From contig CM043942.1 in NCBI GenBank assembly GCA_014529385.2, positions 25,112,469 to 25,176,468 of the forward strand: DNA of 64,000 nucleotides, given 5' to 3'. The stretch comes from Adiantum capillus-veneris. Lineage: Eukaryota > Streptophyta > Polypodiopsida > Polypodiales > Pteridaceae. A program made the translations under genes and the position numbers. The notes beneath the pieces are model-generated. The model had not been told where the DNA came from and did no database searches. It saw only the letters and a list, made by a program, of their open reading frames with translations. This document shows, piece by piece, positions 53,776 to 64,000 of the stretch (positions are counted from its first letter, which is position 1; each line of letters begins with the position of its first letter).

Positions 53776-56700
53776 CTGAGTGATTTATAGGTGTCGTGTT
53801 GTTGATACCTGATTTGAGCTTGATTGTTGAGGCAACTATTCTTCTTGTTGCACATTCTCCTCTTTGTTGCCAGTCTTGGCCACCATGAAGAGAGATTTTT
53901 ATGTTTCAGAGTTTGTAGAACTGAGCCTCTTTGTGGCATGGACTTTATGATGGGTTTGTTTTCCATGTCCACTGCAATTTGAGTTGTGTGCAATAGGTCA
54001 CCACCCCAACATTGAATCATTGTGTGAGATACTTTTTATTATTGTTGATGAAGCTCTTGCAAAATTTGTCATTGCTTGTCGTTGTAGGCGATTCTCTTGC
54101 CACTGTTTGATGGAGCTTGTTTTCGACCTTGGAGATAAAAAATTCTCTTGATAAGCATCTGGAGACCTGTAATTTTTGCTCCAAGTTGTTGTCGATTGAT
54201 TTGGGTAGATATTTCCTTATTGTTGATGTAGAAGGAATATATATAAGAAGATGATTAGGGTCTTAAAACCTGGATGACCAAAGGGAAAAAAGTGCCTTTG
54301 GTATACACTCTTATTGGAGTTGAGCATTTGGACTTGAAATACATGTCATGCAAAGTGCTTGTGAGAAACAAAGGAAGAGTGCCTAATGCAAGTGCAAATT
54401 ATGAGACACTCTATATGCGTATGATAAATTTATCAAACAAAAGAATGTAGTGTGGAAGATGGAGTTGATTTGTGCTTCAAGGAACAAATGTAGCACATGT
54501 TACATCAAAGGACATCTCAATAGATTTCACATTTCCAAGAAGGGTTTTTGGTGTAGAAGCTTGTCCACTCATACCTCACTGTGCTAAGTGCATGAGTGTC
54601 TTTTGGACTTCCTCCTTCACTTCACCACTATACTATAATGACTTCAACTCTTATGTCCACCTATATCAGCATGAGCGACACAACGTAATTATGCTCAACT
54701 CTTCCAGCTTGAGCAGTACCTAGAATAACTAAGACGCTTAGACCATAGAGAATATTACATGAAGGTTTGGGACTAACGTCTCGCTCATTTAGTGGCTTAG
54801 CTGCTTGACTCTGACTATTACGCCATGTATTTTTAAAGGCGACTTGGACATACCTGTTCAATGCCAGAAACCCAATTCCATAAGTTTTGAAAATTTAGGC
54901 CTCTTCCATTGTGTTGGTCATTGGATGCCACCATTTTGTCAAGTAGGTTGGCATATTGCTCCTCTTAAGTTGCTTGTTGAGTGAGACTGATGTAGTCTAC
55001 GCTTTATCTTGCATGAGAAGTAGCTGTCAAAAGATGTGGGTTGTTTGTGATTGAGCTTCCACTAGCGATTTCAGAACCCATCTTGTTTTTGGTCCTTGTG
55101 TGATTGTCTTTGTAATTTTCTCTTCTGCCTTGGCTTGATGGACACTAAGCTTTGGTCCATAACTATTTGTTTCCATTGTAGACACCCTGATTTTGTAGTT
55201 GTTGACAAGGTATCCATCTATAGATTACAGCAGCTTTGGTTACAATTAGCCTCTATTGGATGTTGGTTGTCTTTGATTGCTTTTGGACAATAGCTTGTGC
55301 TACCTGATTTCTCTTGGTTGTCCTAGATTGAGCTACGCTTTTTGGTAATCACATTTGAGTGCTACCTTTGTAAAATCCTTACACTTCGAGTAGCTTTACT
55401 AGAATCATCCACTATTGCATCTGTTTGTATTGGGTAGCTTCATTGAAGTCTGACTTCGACACCCATACTTGTCAAATTGTTTGTTTCTTTGATCTTGTCT
55501 TTTGCCTCTTGTGGTTGTTCTTTCTTCTGCTAGAGTAGTTTTTGCTCCATTGATAGTGCGTCTTTTTCTTTGTAGAACTCGTTGGTTGAGGTGGGTAGGT
55601 CCAGGCTGTTACTTTAGGCTTTTTGATCCAAACATTATGTTTCCTTGGAAGTAGTTCTGAGCAGTGATTGAGTAATACCCACCCTATCATGTTTAGTTGT
55701 TTAGGTTGAACTTATGCTTCATGTATCCAAACTGGGTCTTTGACTTGGATGTGCTCTTTGGATACTAGCACTTGGTTGATTCTCTATGGCTTCTTTTGGA
55801 TGCTTTTTTGTGATGGAAACTTTGGTTAATAGACTTTTTGTTTCGGTTTCCATTGCATTGTTGATTGTTTGGCTCTTGATGTAGAGGTTCTGTGAGAAGT
55901 TTGATGGGAGCTTGTTGAGGGTAAAGTTGTCTTGCAAGGTTGATATACTTCAGTGTTTACCTTTGCTTTATCTTTTTTCTTGATGGCTGGTGATATCTTC
56001 TCCCCATGGATTTGAGAAGCTTCCTGGAGTCTTGCCCTTGTCGTTGTTAAAGCATTTGATTGTTGTCAAAAGAAGATGTTTCTCCAGCTTTGTGTTAGGA
56101 CTAGACTCTCCTTGATGTGATGGGATTCAACTATGTGGAAAGTATCCTTGTACTCCCCAGTACTCAACTTGAGTACGACCTTGGCCACCCCAAAGCTAGG
56201 AATTTAAAAAAAAAACTTGTGTTCACTGTTTTTTCTAGCTCTTTGATTGGTGGCTTTCCCATCATGATCCACGTTCCATAAGTCATTCAATTCTTTGTCA
56301 CTTTTGGATCTATCACAGCTGAACATGTGATTTTGAGTCCTGTTTCTCCGTATATGTTGAATTTAATCGTCGTAGGAGACAATCAATCTTCTTTCTTATC
56401 ACTATTTTTGTCTTGATCATGTGTTTGTTGAACATTTAATGATTGTTCTCTTAATGGAATTGGATTCTTTGAAACAGCTTTTGTCAATTCTTCAGGTATG
56501 TCAATGATGGCATATTCACATGGTTGCTCTGCTTCTTTCATTTGCATTTTGGTATCATGTTCCAAAACGTAGCCATCTGTCTAATATTTTTTGCTTTCAC
56601 ACTCACAAACCTCGTTAGCTTCCTTCAACACCTTTATTATAAACAAGGGATTTATTCATAGCCATCTTCATTGCAAAATTTGATAATGGTTACCTCGTTC

Positions 56701-57160
56701 ATGCAGACATCAAAAGTCGTCAATATGTGATCCCATCCAAAAGGTTCAAACAAATCCTTTGGATATGGTTCCTTAATGTAAGCTTCATCTTCTACTGAAT
56801 GCTCTAGGATGCAATATTCCTTTCTAAGACTTCCACATTTAGATGCTTTGCACATACAAATATAGGCTTTGCTTTGCAACCAAGTAGGTACCTCTTTTTT
56901 CTCTTCAGTTGTGGAGTGTAATTCTTTCCCCAGGGTTCGCTTCACATCTCCATGCATTGACAATTTCATAGCATTATGTATGCAGAATGCCATGTAGAGA
57001 GTGCATTGCAATGTGTATGTTCACTCACAACATGTGTGGTCAATATGTGGATTGACTAGAGTGAATTGCAAATCTCATACTGTCTAGACTTGATTGATTT
57101 CTTGGTGATCGAACATCAGGTTCTTATGCATTCACTATTAAATTGAAAGCAATGGAGAAA
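53773..57160. other. Decayed sequence with fragmentary minus-strand frames
   Basis: Short, Lys/Ser/Thr-rich minus frames (55690-55472, 55937-55719, 56565-56383, 57011-56652) follow each other and may be relics of one gene or element, for example MQCTLYMAFCIHNAMKLSMH and EPYPKDLFEPFGWDHILTTF. I do not recognise the family. No LTR or terminal inverted repeat was found. Confidence 0.35.
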
Positions 57161-57199
57161 AATGGCGGCACAAGTATTACAAAGAAGGAAAAGAATAAA

Positions 57200-59260
57200 A
57201 AAGCCCCTTGAAAAGAGTGGGATTATGTTCACAATATATGCAATCAATATATGGAGTGGCAATGTAAATTTTGCTTCCCACAAAATCACGTGATGCACCA
57301 CTATTAGGGATCATTTTTTGGATAGCCTTACTAAGACTTGTAAGAAATGTGATCATCCTCATGCGCTTGCAATTGCAAAGTGTTTGAGAGAAGTGCTAGC
57401 CAAAAAGGGTGGCAAGAGACAGTGTGTCCATAGATCTGTTATGGATGCACGTCAAGAGCATACATAATCAAATATCAACTCTCATAATCATGTGGTGACA
57501 CCAACTAACCCTACAGAATAGCCTGCAAAGGGAGAGGAAATGCCAAGTAGTGTTCCTTTTAAGCGCCACAATGAAGGTGCACTTAGGCAAATGCATCAAA
57601 AATTATTGCATCAAAGCTTTTGAATGCAACCACTAGTAGAAGCACAAGTTACACTCGCGAAAGTAAATTTGTTTTACTGGGAGTGCTCTAGTCATGGTAG
57701 ACAGCGATCATTGGAAACATGCATGGAAGACTATTGATGAGTTTGGCCCAGAATTTTTAGCTCCTTTGTATCACACGATACAATTGGATCTCTTGGACAA
57801 ATATTACATCAAATTCAAAGAGTGTTTTTTCAAAAGAATACTCAAGAATATATCTCTTTTACGATGCACAATTGTGAGTGATGGTTGATTTGATGTTCAA
57901 AGAAGACCATTGATCAATGTAATGCTGGTTTTCCCAAGGATAAAAATGTTCATAAAGGTGGTTGACAGTTTTGGTGCAATTAAAAATGGTAAACACATTG
58001 TTGAGGTCTTGATTAATACAATTAAAGAAATCGTTGTTGAACATGTCTTCCAAGTAGTCATGAACAGTGCAAAGAATTGTAAAAATGATAGCAAATTTAT
58101 AAAAAAGGGCTTTCCACACATTTTTGCCAATGATGCACTACGCACAGTTTAAAGTTGGTGCTAAATGGTTGATATACTAGTGAAGAAACCACATGGTTTG
58201 CCAAAATAGCTGACATAGCTTGACAAGTTGTGAAGTTCATCTTGAAACGACAAAGAGTGCTTAATTTTTATAGAATATGTATGTCAGTTATGTTAAAACT
58301 ACTTGTTGAACCTCGATTTTTCATGCTCTCTTATACATTGCAATCACTCCTACGCAATAAGTGTGCTGTGATTGACACTTTCACCTGCACAGCCTTTGAT
58401 GAATGGTAGCTTGAGCAGATCAGAAAAGTGAAAGAAAAAATTACATGTCTCCACAGGTCCATAAACAAGCCTGCTTGGTGGAGGAGTGTAATGGATGCAT
58501 ACCATGTAATGATGCTCGTTATGTTTGTGATTTGAAATCTTGATCAAAAGGCACCAAATATGGGCAAAGTGTGGATGACATGGTGGCCGGTCCAACAAAG
58601 TCTTGAAAATCTTAAGGAGTTAAAAGAGTTTGTAGTAGAGAAGAAGTGGCGACTACCATTCTCTGCAAAACAACAAAGAATTTTGGCCAAGTATTTTCAT
58701 GCAAGATGGAAGAGCACTCATAGTCCATTCCTATAGTGTGGCTTACATGCTCAATCCAAAGTATTGAAATTTAGATCTGTTGTCCAATACAGAGGTGGTT
58801 AGTGATTTCTATCATGTAGTCAATATGTTCTACTCCAATGTGAAAGACCAAGTTGATTGTATCAAAGAAATGGGTGAATTTAGGCCAAAAGAAGGTCCTT
58901 TTGTAAATGATTGTATACAGCCAATGGCAAAAGAGAAACCTACATGGAAGGGGCGGATAATGAATGGTGGAGAGCATTACTCGACCTTATACCCCCTTGC
59001 AATGAAAGTACTAGCACAACGTACAACAAAATCAATCTCGAAGAAAAACTAGAGTATGTACAAGTATATTCATAGAACTATTCGCGACGATAGATTATTG
59101 GCAGGCAGAGCAAAAAGATTAGTGTATATGTTTTGCAACAAAAAAAATTGCATCACATCGAAAGTGCTAGCTACGAGGAGAAAATGCCAGTTTGGGTGTA
59201 TGATTGTCAAAACAAAGACGAATAAGAGTTCAATGTCGGTGTATGTCAATTCACTATAGA
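57200..59260 (+). pseudogene. hAT-superfamily transposase pseudogene (BED-type finger, DUF659, dimerisation domain)
   Basis: A relic in several plus frames. Near 57235-57300 WDYVHNICNQYMEWQCKFCF resembles a BED-type zinc finger. 57720-58150 is the DUF659-like part: LLRCTIVSDG, then after one stop RRPLINVMLVFPRIKMFIKV, GKHIVEVLINTIKEIVVEHV, and KKGFPHIFAND. 58150-58620 holds decayed linker (TWFAKIADIA, VVKFILKRQRVLNF, LENLKELKEFVVEKKW). 58960-59150 matches the C-terminal dimerisation region: WWRALLDLI, PLAMKVLAQRTTKSIS, SMYKYIHRTIRDDRLLAGRA KRLVYMFCN. Many stops; terminal inverted repeats and the 8-bp duplication were not located. Confidence 0.8.
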
Positions 59261-59264
59261 CAAA

Positions 59265-60160
59265 ATCAAAGAGAACCTGACAATAGATGTGGTAATTCAG
59301 TTACAGGAAGACCCACAATACTCAAACTAAGAACAAGATAACAACTTCACAGATTCAACATAGTTTGAGAGTAGAATGAAGATTGTGATTAAAGAAATTC
59401 AAGAGCTTGTATTCAACATGTTATGATTTTATACAATGCTTCAAAGTAGTGATATTACACTATCTTCCAATCTCAATTGTTGTGCTCAAAACCTGCATCT
59501 TCACTACCAAATAGATTTCTAATTGTGCTAGCGGTGTCTGAGCGGGCTTGATTGAATTTATACTCATTTGCCATGCCAAACATATAATCTATCCCTCCAC
59601 ATGCCAATGTATAGTATTCACTCCATCCGTAAAAAAAATGAAGATGCATCTGACTGTGATGCAAAAACTAACTCTAGATGCAATGCAAGGTGACTAATGT
59701 GTATTCGTTGTACAAGCGGAGGATTCACTCATTGTGTCAAATTTGAACATCCTGGCCTAAGCAATGAATACTTTTTTCCATTTGAACCTGGGATGCTTGA
59801 GGTATTTGGGTTGCTACTGATAGCCGTGTTATTTTTACATCTTTCTTTGCCAACTTTTTTGTTAAAATATATTTCTCCTTTCCTAATTGTATGTTGTCTC
59901 CTTTAACTATCAATGCTAACTCCTCCCATGTGAATGTGACACAACTCTCCCCAATATCATGGGTGGCTACAATTGTCTCTTTTGAGGAGAACTCTACTAG
60001 TCATTGCTACACAAAATGTACATACAACATTTTTGCAAAATACAACGCACAATCTGCATTGTGTAATAAATGGACAAAAACTTCCAAGTAGATCCTCTCA
60101 TTGCTATCTTTGATTTATTGGTGAAGGCACTTTGATACTTTCCACCGTCCTTTCTTTATC
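59265..60160. other. Sequence without recognised genes
   Basis: Stops in all frames. A weak plus frame (59697-59906) has a hydrophobic end but no family. The hAT right end should lie in this interval. Confidence 0.4.
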
Positions 60161-60162
60161 TC

Positions 60163-61113
60163 TGTTGACGACGAGTCAACAACACGACATAACTCACCAA
60201 AGTCTTATCTTCTGAGAGTTATGAAATGCTGCGGATTATGGTTATAAACATCATTTGTAATAAGTAGGTAGTCTAGTAGAAGAACCTAAGGTGTAATGGC
60301 ACTTCCAGATTGTAAATACCAAGCCATTTGACCCCTCAAACTCTATTTTTAGTTAACCTAAGGTAGCCCTAGTATATAAGGTACCTAGGTCATTTTTGTA
60401 AGGACACAAAACTTTTATCATAATCATAGTTTTAAGCTTCCGTTGAGACTGTGTGTGAGAGAGGAAGAGAGAGAGAGAGTGTGAGCTTCATCCTGGCGCT
60501 ACTCCCCACTCGCTCATCACATTGTAGATCCGACTGCACCATCGCACTAGCCTCGGTGAGAGCTACGCGACAATGCCAAGAAATCCTCGCGGAACGGAGC
60601 ATACGCGCTCGTGCATCTACGAGCTACTTGTGGTCATAAGTATATTAAACAATGTCTGTTTTTTGCCTGCAAGTAGTCGTTAGAATTGTAGCAACATAAG
60701 CTACGCATATGTACTCATAGATTATGTTTCGAGCACTTTCAGTATTCTGCTCTGTTTGCATATGCATTTTCCACACATGGGTTTAGAGCAAGGATTTTGA
60801 GTGTAGAGGCTTAGGGACAGATGTATCCTAGTGAGGGGATGGTGTTACTTAAGTTTCGTACAATTCTGGTATGATTGATGGGTTTCCTTCTGTTGTGTGT
60901 ATGTGGCTAGGTGGTGTAGTTGAGAGCAGTGAGACTCTAGATAGTGGTTTAGTTGGCCTTCCAGAGTGTTGTATGTGTAGGATGGTCTCAGCCTAACAAG
61001 CTAAGAGATTTCCTCCGTGTGCCTATCGTGTCATCTGTGTCCTCGATTGACATTATGTTGATCTAGGTTGTGTTGCATGCACTTTATGGGTGGTGTGATT
61101 CTCTCTCGCAACA
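60163..61113 (+). repeat. Probable 5' LTR of an LTR retrotransposon running off the right edge
   Basis: Begins TGTTGACGACGAGTC and ends TCTCTCGCAACA, so the ends form TGTTG/CAACA. A TATA box (AGTATATAAGGTACC, about 60371) suits a promoter in the U3 part, and the primer-binding site follows at once. GA-rich patch at 60456-60480. No second copy is in the window, so the call rests on termini, primer site and promoter. Confidence 0.6.
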
Positions 61114-61135
61114 TTGACGCCGCTACCAAGGATAC
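61114..61135 (+). other. Primer-binding site after the right-edge LTR
   Basis: TTGACGCCGCTACCAAGGAT directly after CAACA, close to the TTGGCGCCGTTGCCGGGGAC class of plant Ty3/gypsy primer sites (a run of central matches, several mismatches). Confidence 0.6.
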
Positions 61136-61655
61136 AAGGACTTAGGTAGGCATTCCTACTAACACTCGTGTGATGGTTGCTTGCTTTAGTTTCGGCTAAA
61201 GAAAGCATTTTTCTTAAGTGGATCTAGAAGAGGTTATTCCAAGATCAAGTGGATAGCCAGGAAGCGTGTGTCTTGTCGAGGGCTGCGACTAGGTAGAATT
61301 AGTTAGGATTTGTAGATTAGAGTAGTTTTTGGTGGTTGTGTGGTTTGTGAAGTGATAAAAGCGTTTGCTAGTCCATGTGTGACATTGAAGCGTTTTTCTA
61401 CTCATAGATGCAAAACCGCACATGAATTGTAAGAGTAGCTTGAGTAAGTGATCTAAAATTTGATCTAGAGCTATTCATCATTGATCTATTTGCAAAGTGC
61501 TTGTTTGCATTCATGATCATGGAAAAGTTTGTTTTTGAGGTAAAAATGCAATAAAAGGGGTTTTGTTGACATTTTTGCATGATTGATTGATGTTGAGAAT
61601 ATAAGAGGGCATGTGCAAGGGTTTCATGCTGAAAAAATATAATTCTGTAAACTTG

Positions 61656-63503
61656 GACTTTATACGCGTAAAAAGTCTCAAGGGGCATCTGGAGACCAAA
61701 TCTGCAAAATCTGACTACACCAGTGTATTCAAAAGGTATCATTTACCCTTAGAACACATTGAGTGGGGAGTTTTGGCAACCAAAAGCCAAAAGGTAGAGT
61801 GGTTGTGACTGAAAAGAAAAAACTTGTGTTTGTGAGCACTTTTGAGCTTTAAATTTTTCTGTAAACACATGTACATGTTGCTAATGATAAGGGAAAACAG
61901 AATAGAAACAGATCTGAAATCTGAGATACTAGGCTTCATACGCGTATGAAGTCTCCAGCACCATCCCGAGACAAAATTTTGAAAATCTGACTGCACCTGT
62001 GTGTTTAGAAGGAGGGTTTTACCCCAAGTATACATTGAAACTAGAGTTTTTACCTACTCTTGACACCCAAAAGGAAAAAGACGGAGTGTCGAAAACGGAA
62101 AAAAGAAACACTTGTGATTTTGAGCTCAATTTTGCATGAAAATTGGTAGAAGTGATTGCAAACCAGTGCTACAGGCTTAGGGATGCCTATGATTGAGTCA
62201 TGTCCAAAATTTCATCAGTAGACATCATACGCGTATGAAGTCTCAAGGGTGATTATGGTAAGAATTTTATACTTCTTACATTATACCCATGTTCTGCATG
62301 TTGTGTTGAGCACAGACACCAAGTTTCATGTCATTTGGACATATAGATTGAAAACTGGGAGGATTTTACTCTTTTAGGGGATTTCCTTGTGAAAACTGAT
62401 GATTTTGAGCAATTTTGACATCCAAAATTTGCTATGCGCACATATTCTTGTTCGAGGCACTAAGGGGTACCTTTGGTAGAAACAAAACCAAAATCTGAGC
62501 AAAAAGACTTTATAAGTGTATGAAGTCTCATAGGCCAGATCAGAGGTCAAAAGTTACAACTAAGTGTACCCTTGTGATCTACAGCATTTAGGAAGCATAT
62601 AGAACAAATTTCATCAAATTTGGATCACATTTGGGCTTGTAAAAACCAAAGACGCATCTAGACAATTTCATGCCTGTATTAGCCATAACTTGCTCAAAAA
62701 GTGTCAAAATTCAATTCTGAAACTTGATGTGAGTTGCCAGTGTAGTGAGGAACCTCTGGAGTGAAACTCACTTCATTCTAACAAGTTAGACTTTATACAC
62801 GTATGAAGATCAAAGGACACTTTTAAAGACCAAAATTGAGATCTGAGCTTACCAGGGTATTAAGCACAACAAGACAAGCTTACTCACCAAATTTGGGCCA
62901 AATCTGAGCACTTAGACTTTATACGCGTATGAAGTCTCAAGGCCAGATTTGAAAGTCAAATTTCACTTTAGACCACATAGGGGGTTGGGAAATGATGTGT
63001 TAAGCTTGCTTGCAAAATTTCAACTCATTTGGACACCTACTTTTGCATGTACAGAGACTTTGCAAATACAAGACTGTAAAGGTGAAAAAGTGGTGATTTT
63101 GAGCAATTTTAACATCCAAAAATTGATTTGATCACATATTCTTGTTGTATGCATCAAGGAGTACCTTGGGTAGAAATCTTAGTGAATTCTGAGCCAAAAG
63201 ACTTTATACGCGTATAAAGTCTCATAGGCCAGATTTGGGTCAAAACAGAGATTTGAGTATGCCTCAGTGTTCTAGAGCATAAAAGAAGTCCCTAGCCAAA
63301 ATTTCATAGAATTTGGAGCTCATTTGGGCTTGCAAAGAGCAAAAGACAGAAACTGCAGATTCAGGCTTGTATTGGTCTTAACTTGCTCAAAAAATGTCCA
63401 AATTGAATTCTGAAACTTGCTAAGAGTTTCTTGAGTGATAAGGAATTAGTGGAACAAAAGTCACCTTATTCTGCCACAAAAGACTTTATAAGCGTATAAT
63501 GTC
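61656..63503. repeat. Array of eight near-palindromes in ~283-bp repeats
   Basis: Near-palindromes of 22 bp with left arm GACTTTAT, core ACGCGT and right arm AT(A/G)AAGTC start at 61656, 61932, 62221, 62506, 62789, 62915, 63200 and 63482. Distances are 276, 289, 285, 283, 126, 285 and 282 bp. The copy at 63200 is fully self-complementary; five copies keep ACGCGT. Each is followed by TCA or TCT, mostly TCTCA(A/T). Intervening DNA is diverged, but the spacer 62506-62789 matches 63200-63482 (TCATAGGCCAGAT, TTTGGGCTTG, AACTTGCTCAAAAA, TTCTGAAACTTG), and 62221-62506 matches 62915-63200 (TTTTGAGCAATTTT, ACATCCAAAA, CACATATTCTTGTT). So it is a two-unit higher-order repeat. It lies in the leader of the retroelement beginning at 60163. 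Confidence 0.92.
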
Positions 63504-63509
63504 TCAAGT

Positions 63510-63740
63510 GCCAAAATAACTAAATGTAATCTAACTTAAATGTAATGTAATCTAATCTTAAGTCTAAACTAATTCAAATCTTAACCTAATCTTAAGTCTA
63601 ACCTAATTTTAGATTTAGCATAAATTGTAAATATAAGCTAAATGTAATCTAACTTAATCTTTGATCTTAATCTAACTTAATCTTAAATGTAATTTTAAAT
63701 CTAACATAATCCTAAATCTTAATATAACATTTCATTAATT
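63510..63740. repeat. Degenerate A/T-rich repeat
   Basis: Variants of TAATCTAACTTAATCTTAA recur about 14 times. No palindrome is present here. It adjoins the last palindrome copy. Confidence 0.85.
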
Positions 63741-63757
63741 CATATTTTCTTTACTTT

Positions 63758-63760
<3 letters not shown>

Positions 63761-63801
<41 letters not shown>

Positions 63802-63903
63802 CTCTCTCTCTTTGTTTTCGCCCCTTACCTCTCTCTTTTCGTCTTCTCCCCCTCTCTCTCTCTTTGTTTTTTTTTCTCTCTCCCTCTTTCACATTTTTTT
63901 TCT

Positions 63904-63939
<36 letters not shown>
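63761..63939. repeat. (CT)n microsatellites and pyrimidine-rich stretch
   Basis: CT runs at 63761-63797 and 63908-63939 with T-rich pyrimidine sequence between. Confidence 0.96.
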
Positions 63940-63941
<2 letters not shown>

Positions 63942-64000
63942 TACTTACAAGCTACCTCTACACACCAAAGACGACAATCTGAAGCTATGTGGTTTTAGAA

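Noticed and set aside
61656-63503. Regularly spaced palindromes as a CRISPR array
   Set aside because: Spacing of ~283 bp, homologous spacers, eukaryotic context and no cas genes rule it out.
63510-63740. Interstitial telomere repeat
   Set aside because: TAATCTAACTTAATCTTAA variants do not keep the TTTAGGG/CCCTAAA unit.

Overview
The window looks like nuclear DNA of a land plant, probably a large, repeat-rich genome of a non-seed vascular plant (fern-like). The reasons are chromodomain Ty3/gypsy elements, a Ty1/copia element primed at an initiator-Met-type site, a plant-type LINE with a zf-RVT tail, two plant gene pieces (an FRA8/IRX7-type GT47 fragment and the last exons of an LPAT2-type acyltransferase), long introns and many microsatellites. 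The lineage is inference; no rRNA, tRNA gene or organellar sequence was recognised. Divergence figures below are counts by eye.

Left third (1-18.5 kb): a nested pile of retroelements. An old minus-strand Ty3/gypsy element (B) is split into 11394-12450 (gag), 7830-7938 (gag continuation) and 1-1658 (protease, RT). Two younger elements explain the splits. Element A (7944-11388, minus, 5-bp target duplication GCTGA) has LTRs but a short, non-autonomous interior. Element C (1664-7824, plus, perfect duplication CCTCC) has ~570-bp LTRs, a broken gag and protease, no RT or integrase, an ~880-bp C-rich tract, and an antisense fragment of a host FRA8/F8H-like glycosyltransferase gene. To the right, 12.47-18.35 kb, lies a decayed minus-strand LINE (ORF1, endonuclease, RT with FADD changed to FVND, zf-RVT).

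Middle (18.5-36 kb): the only convincing host gene is at 21180-21898 (plus), the last three coding exons of an ER lysophosphatidic-acid acyltransferase. Its catalytic exons are not in the window, so the TE pile may sit in a long upstream intron. Downstream are a 0.5-kb tandem duplication bounded by CA/CT microsatellites, a 5'-truncated chromovirus (25.69-28.67 kb), and a minus-strand gag-protease-type relic (30.9-34.5 kb) with two separate retropepsin-like motifs.

Right half (36-64 kb): a complete but dead chromovirus with tiny (113-123 bp) LTRs (36028-41858); a nearly intact Ty1/copia element on the minus strand (46605-52091, perfect duplication CTTTC); a hAT transposase pseudogene with DUF659-like core and dimerisation domain (about 57.2-59.2 kb); and at the right edge a ~950-bp LTR plus primer-binding site (60163-61135) followed by a striking array of eight near-palindromes of about 22 bp, spaced about 283 bp apart (61656-63503). 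That array, apparently in the leader of an unclassified LTR retrotransposon, and the GT47 capture in element C are the most unusual things here.
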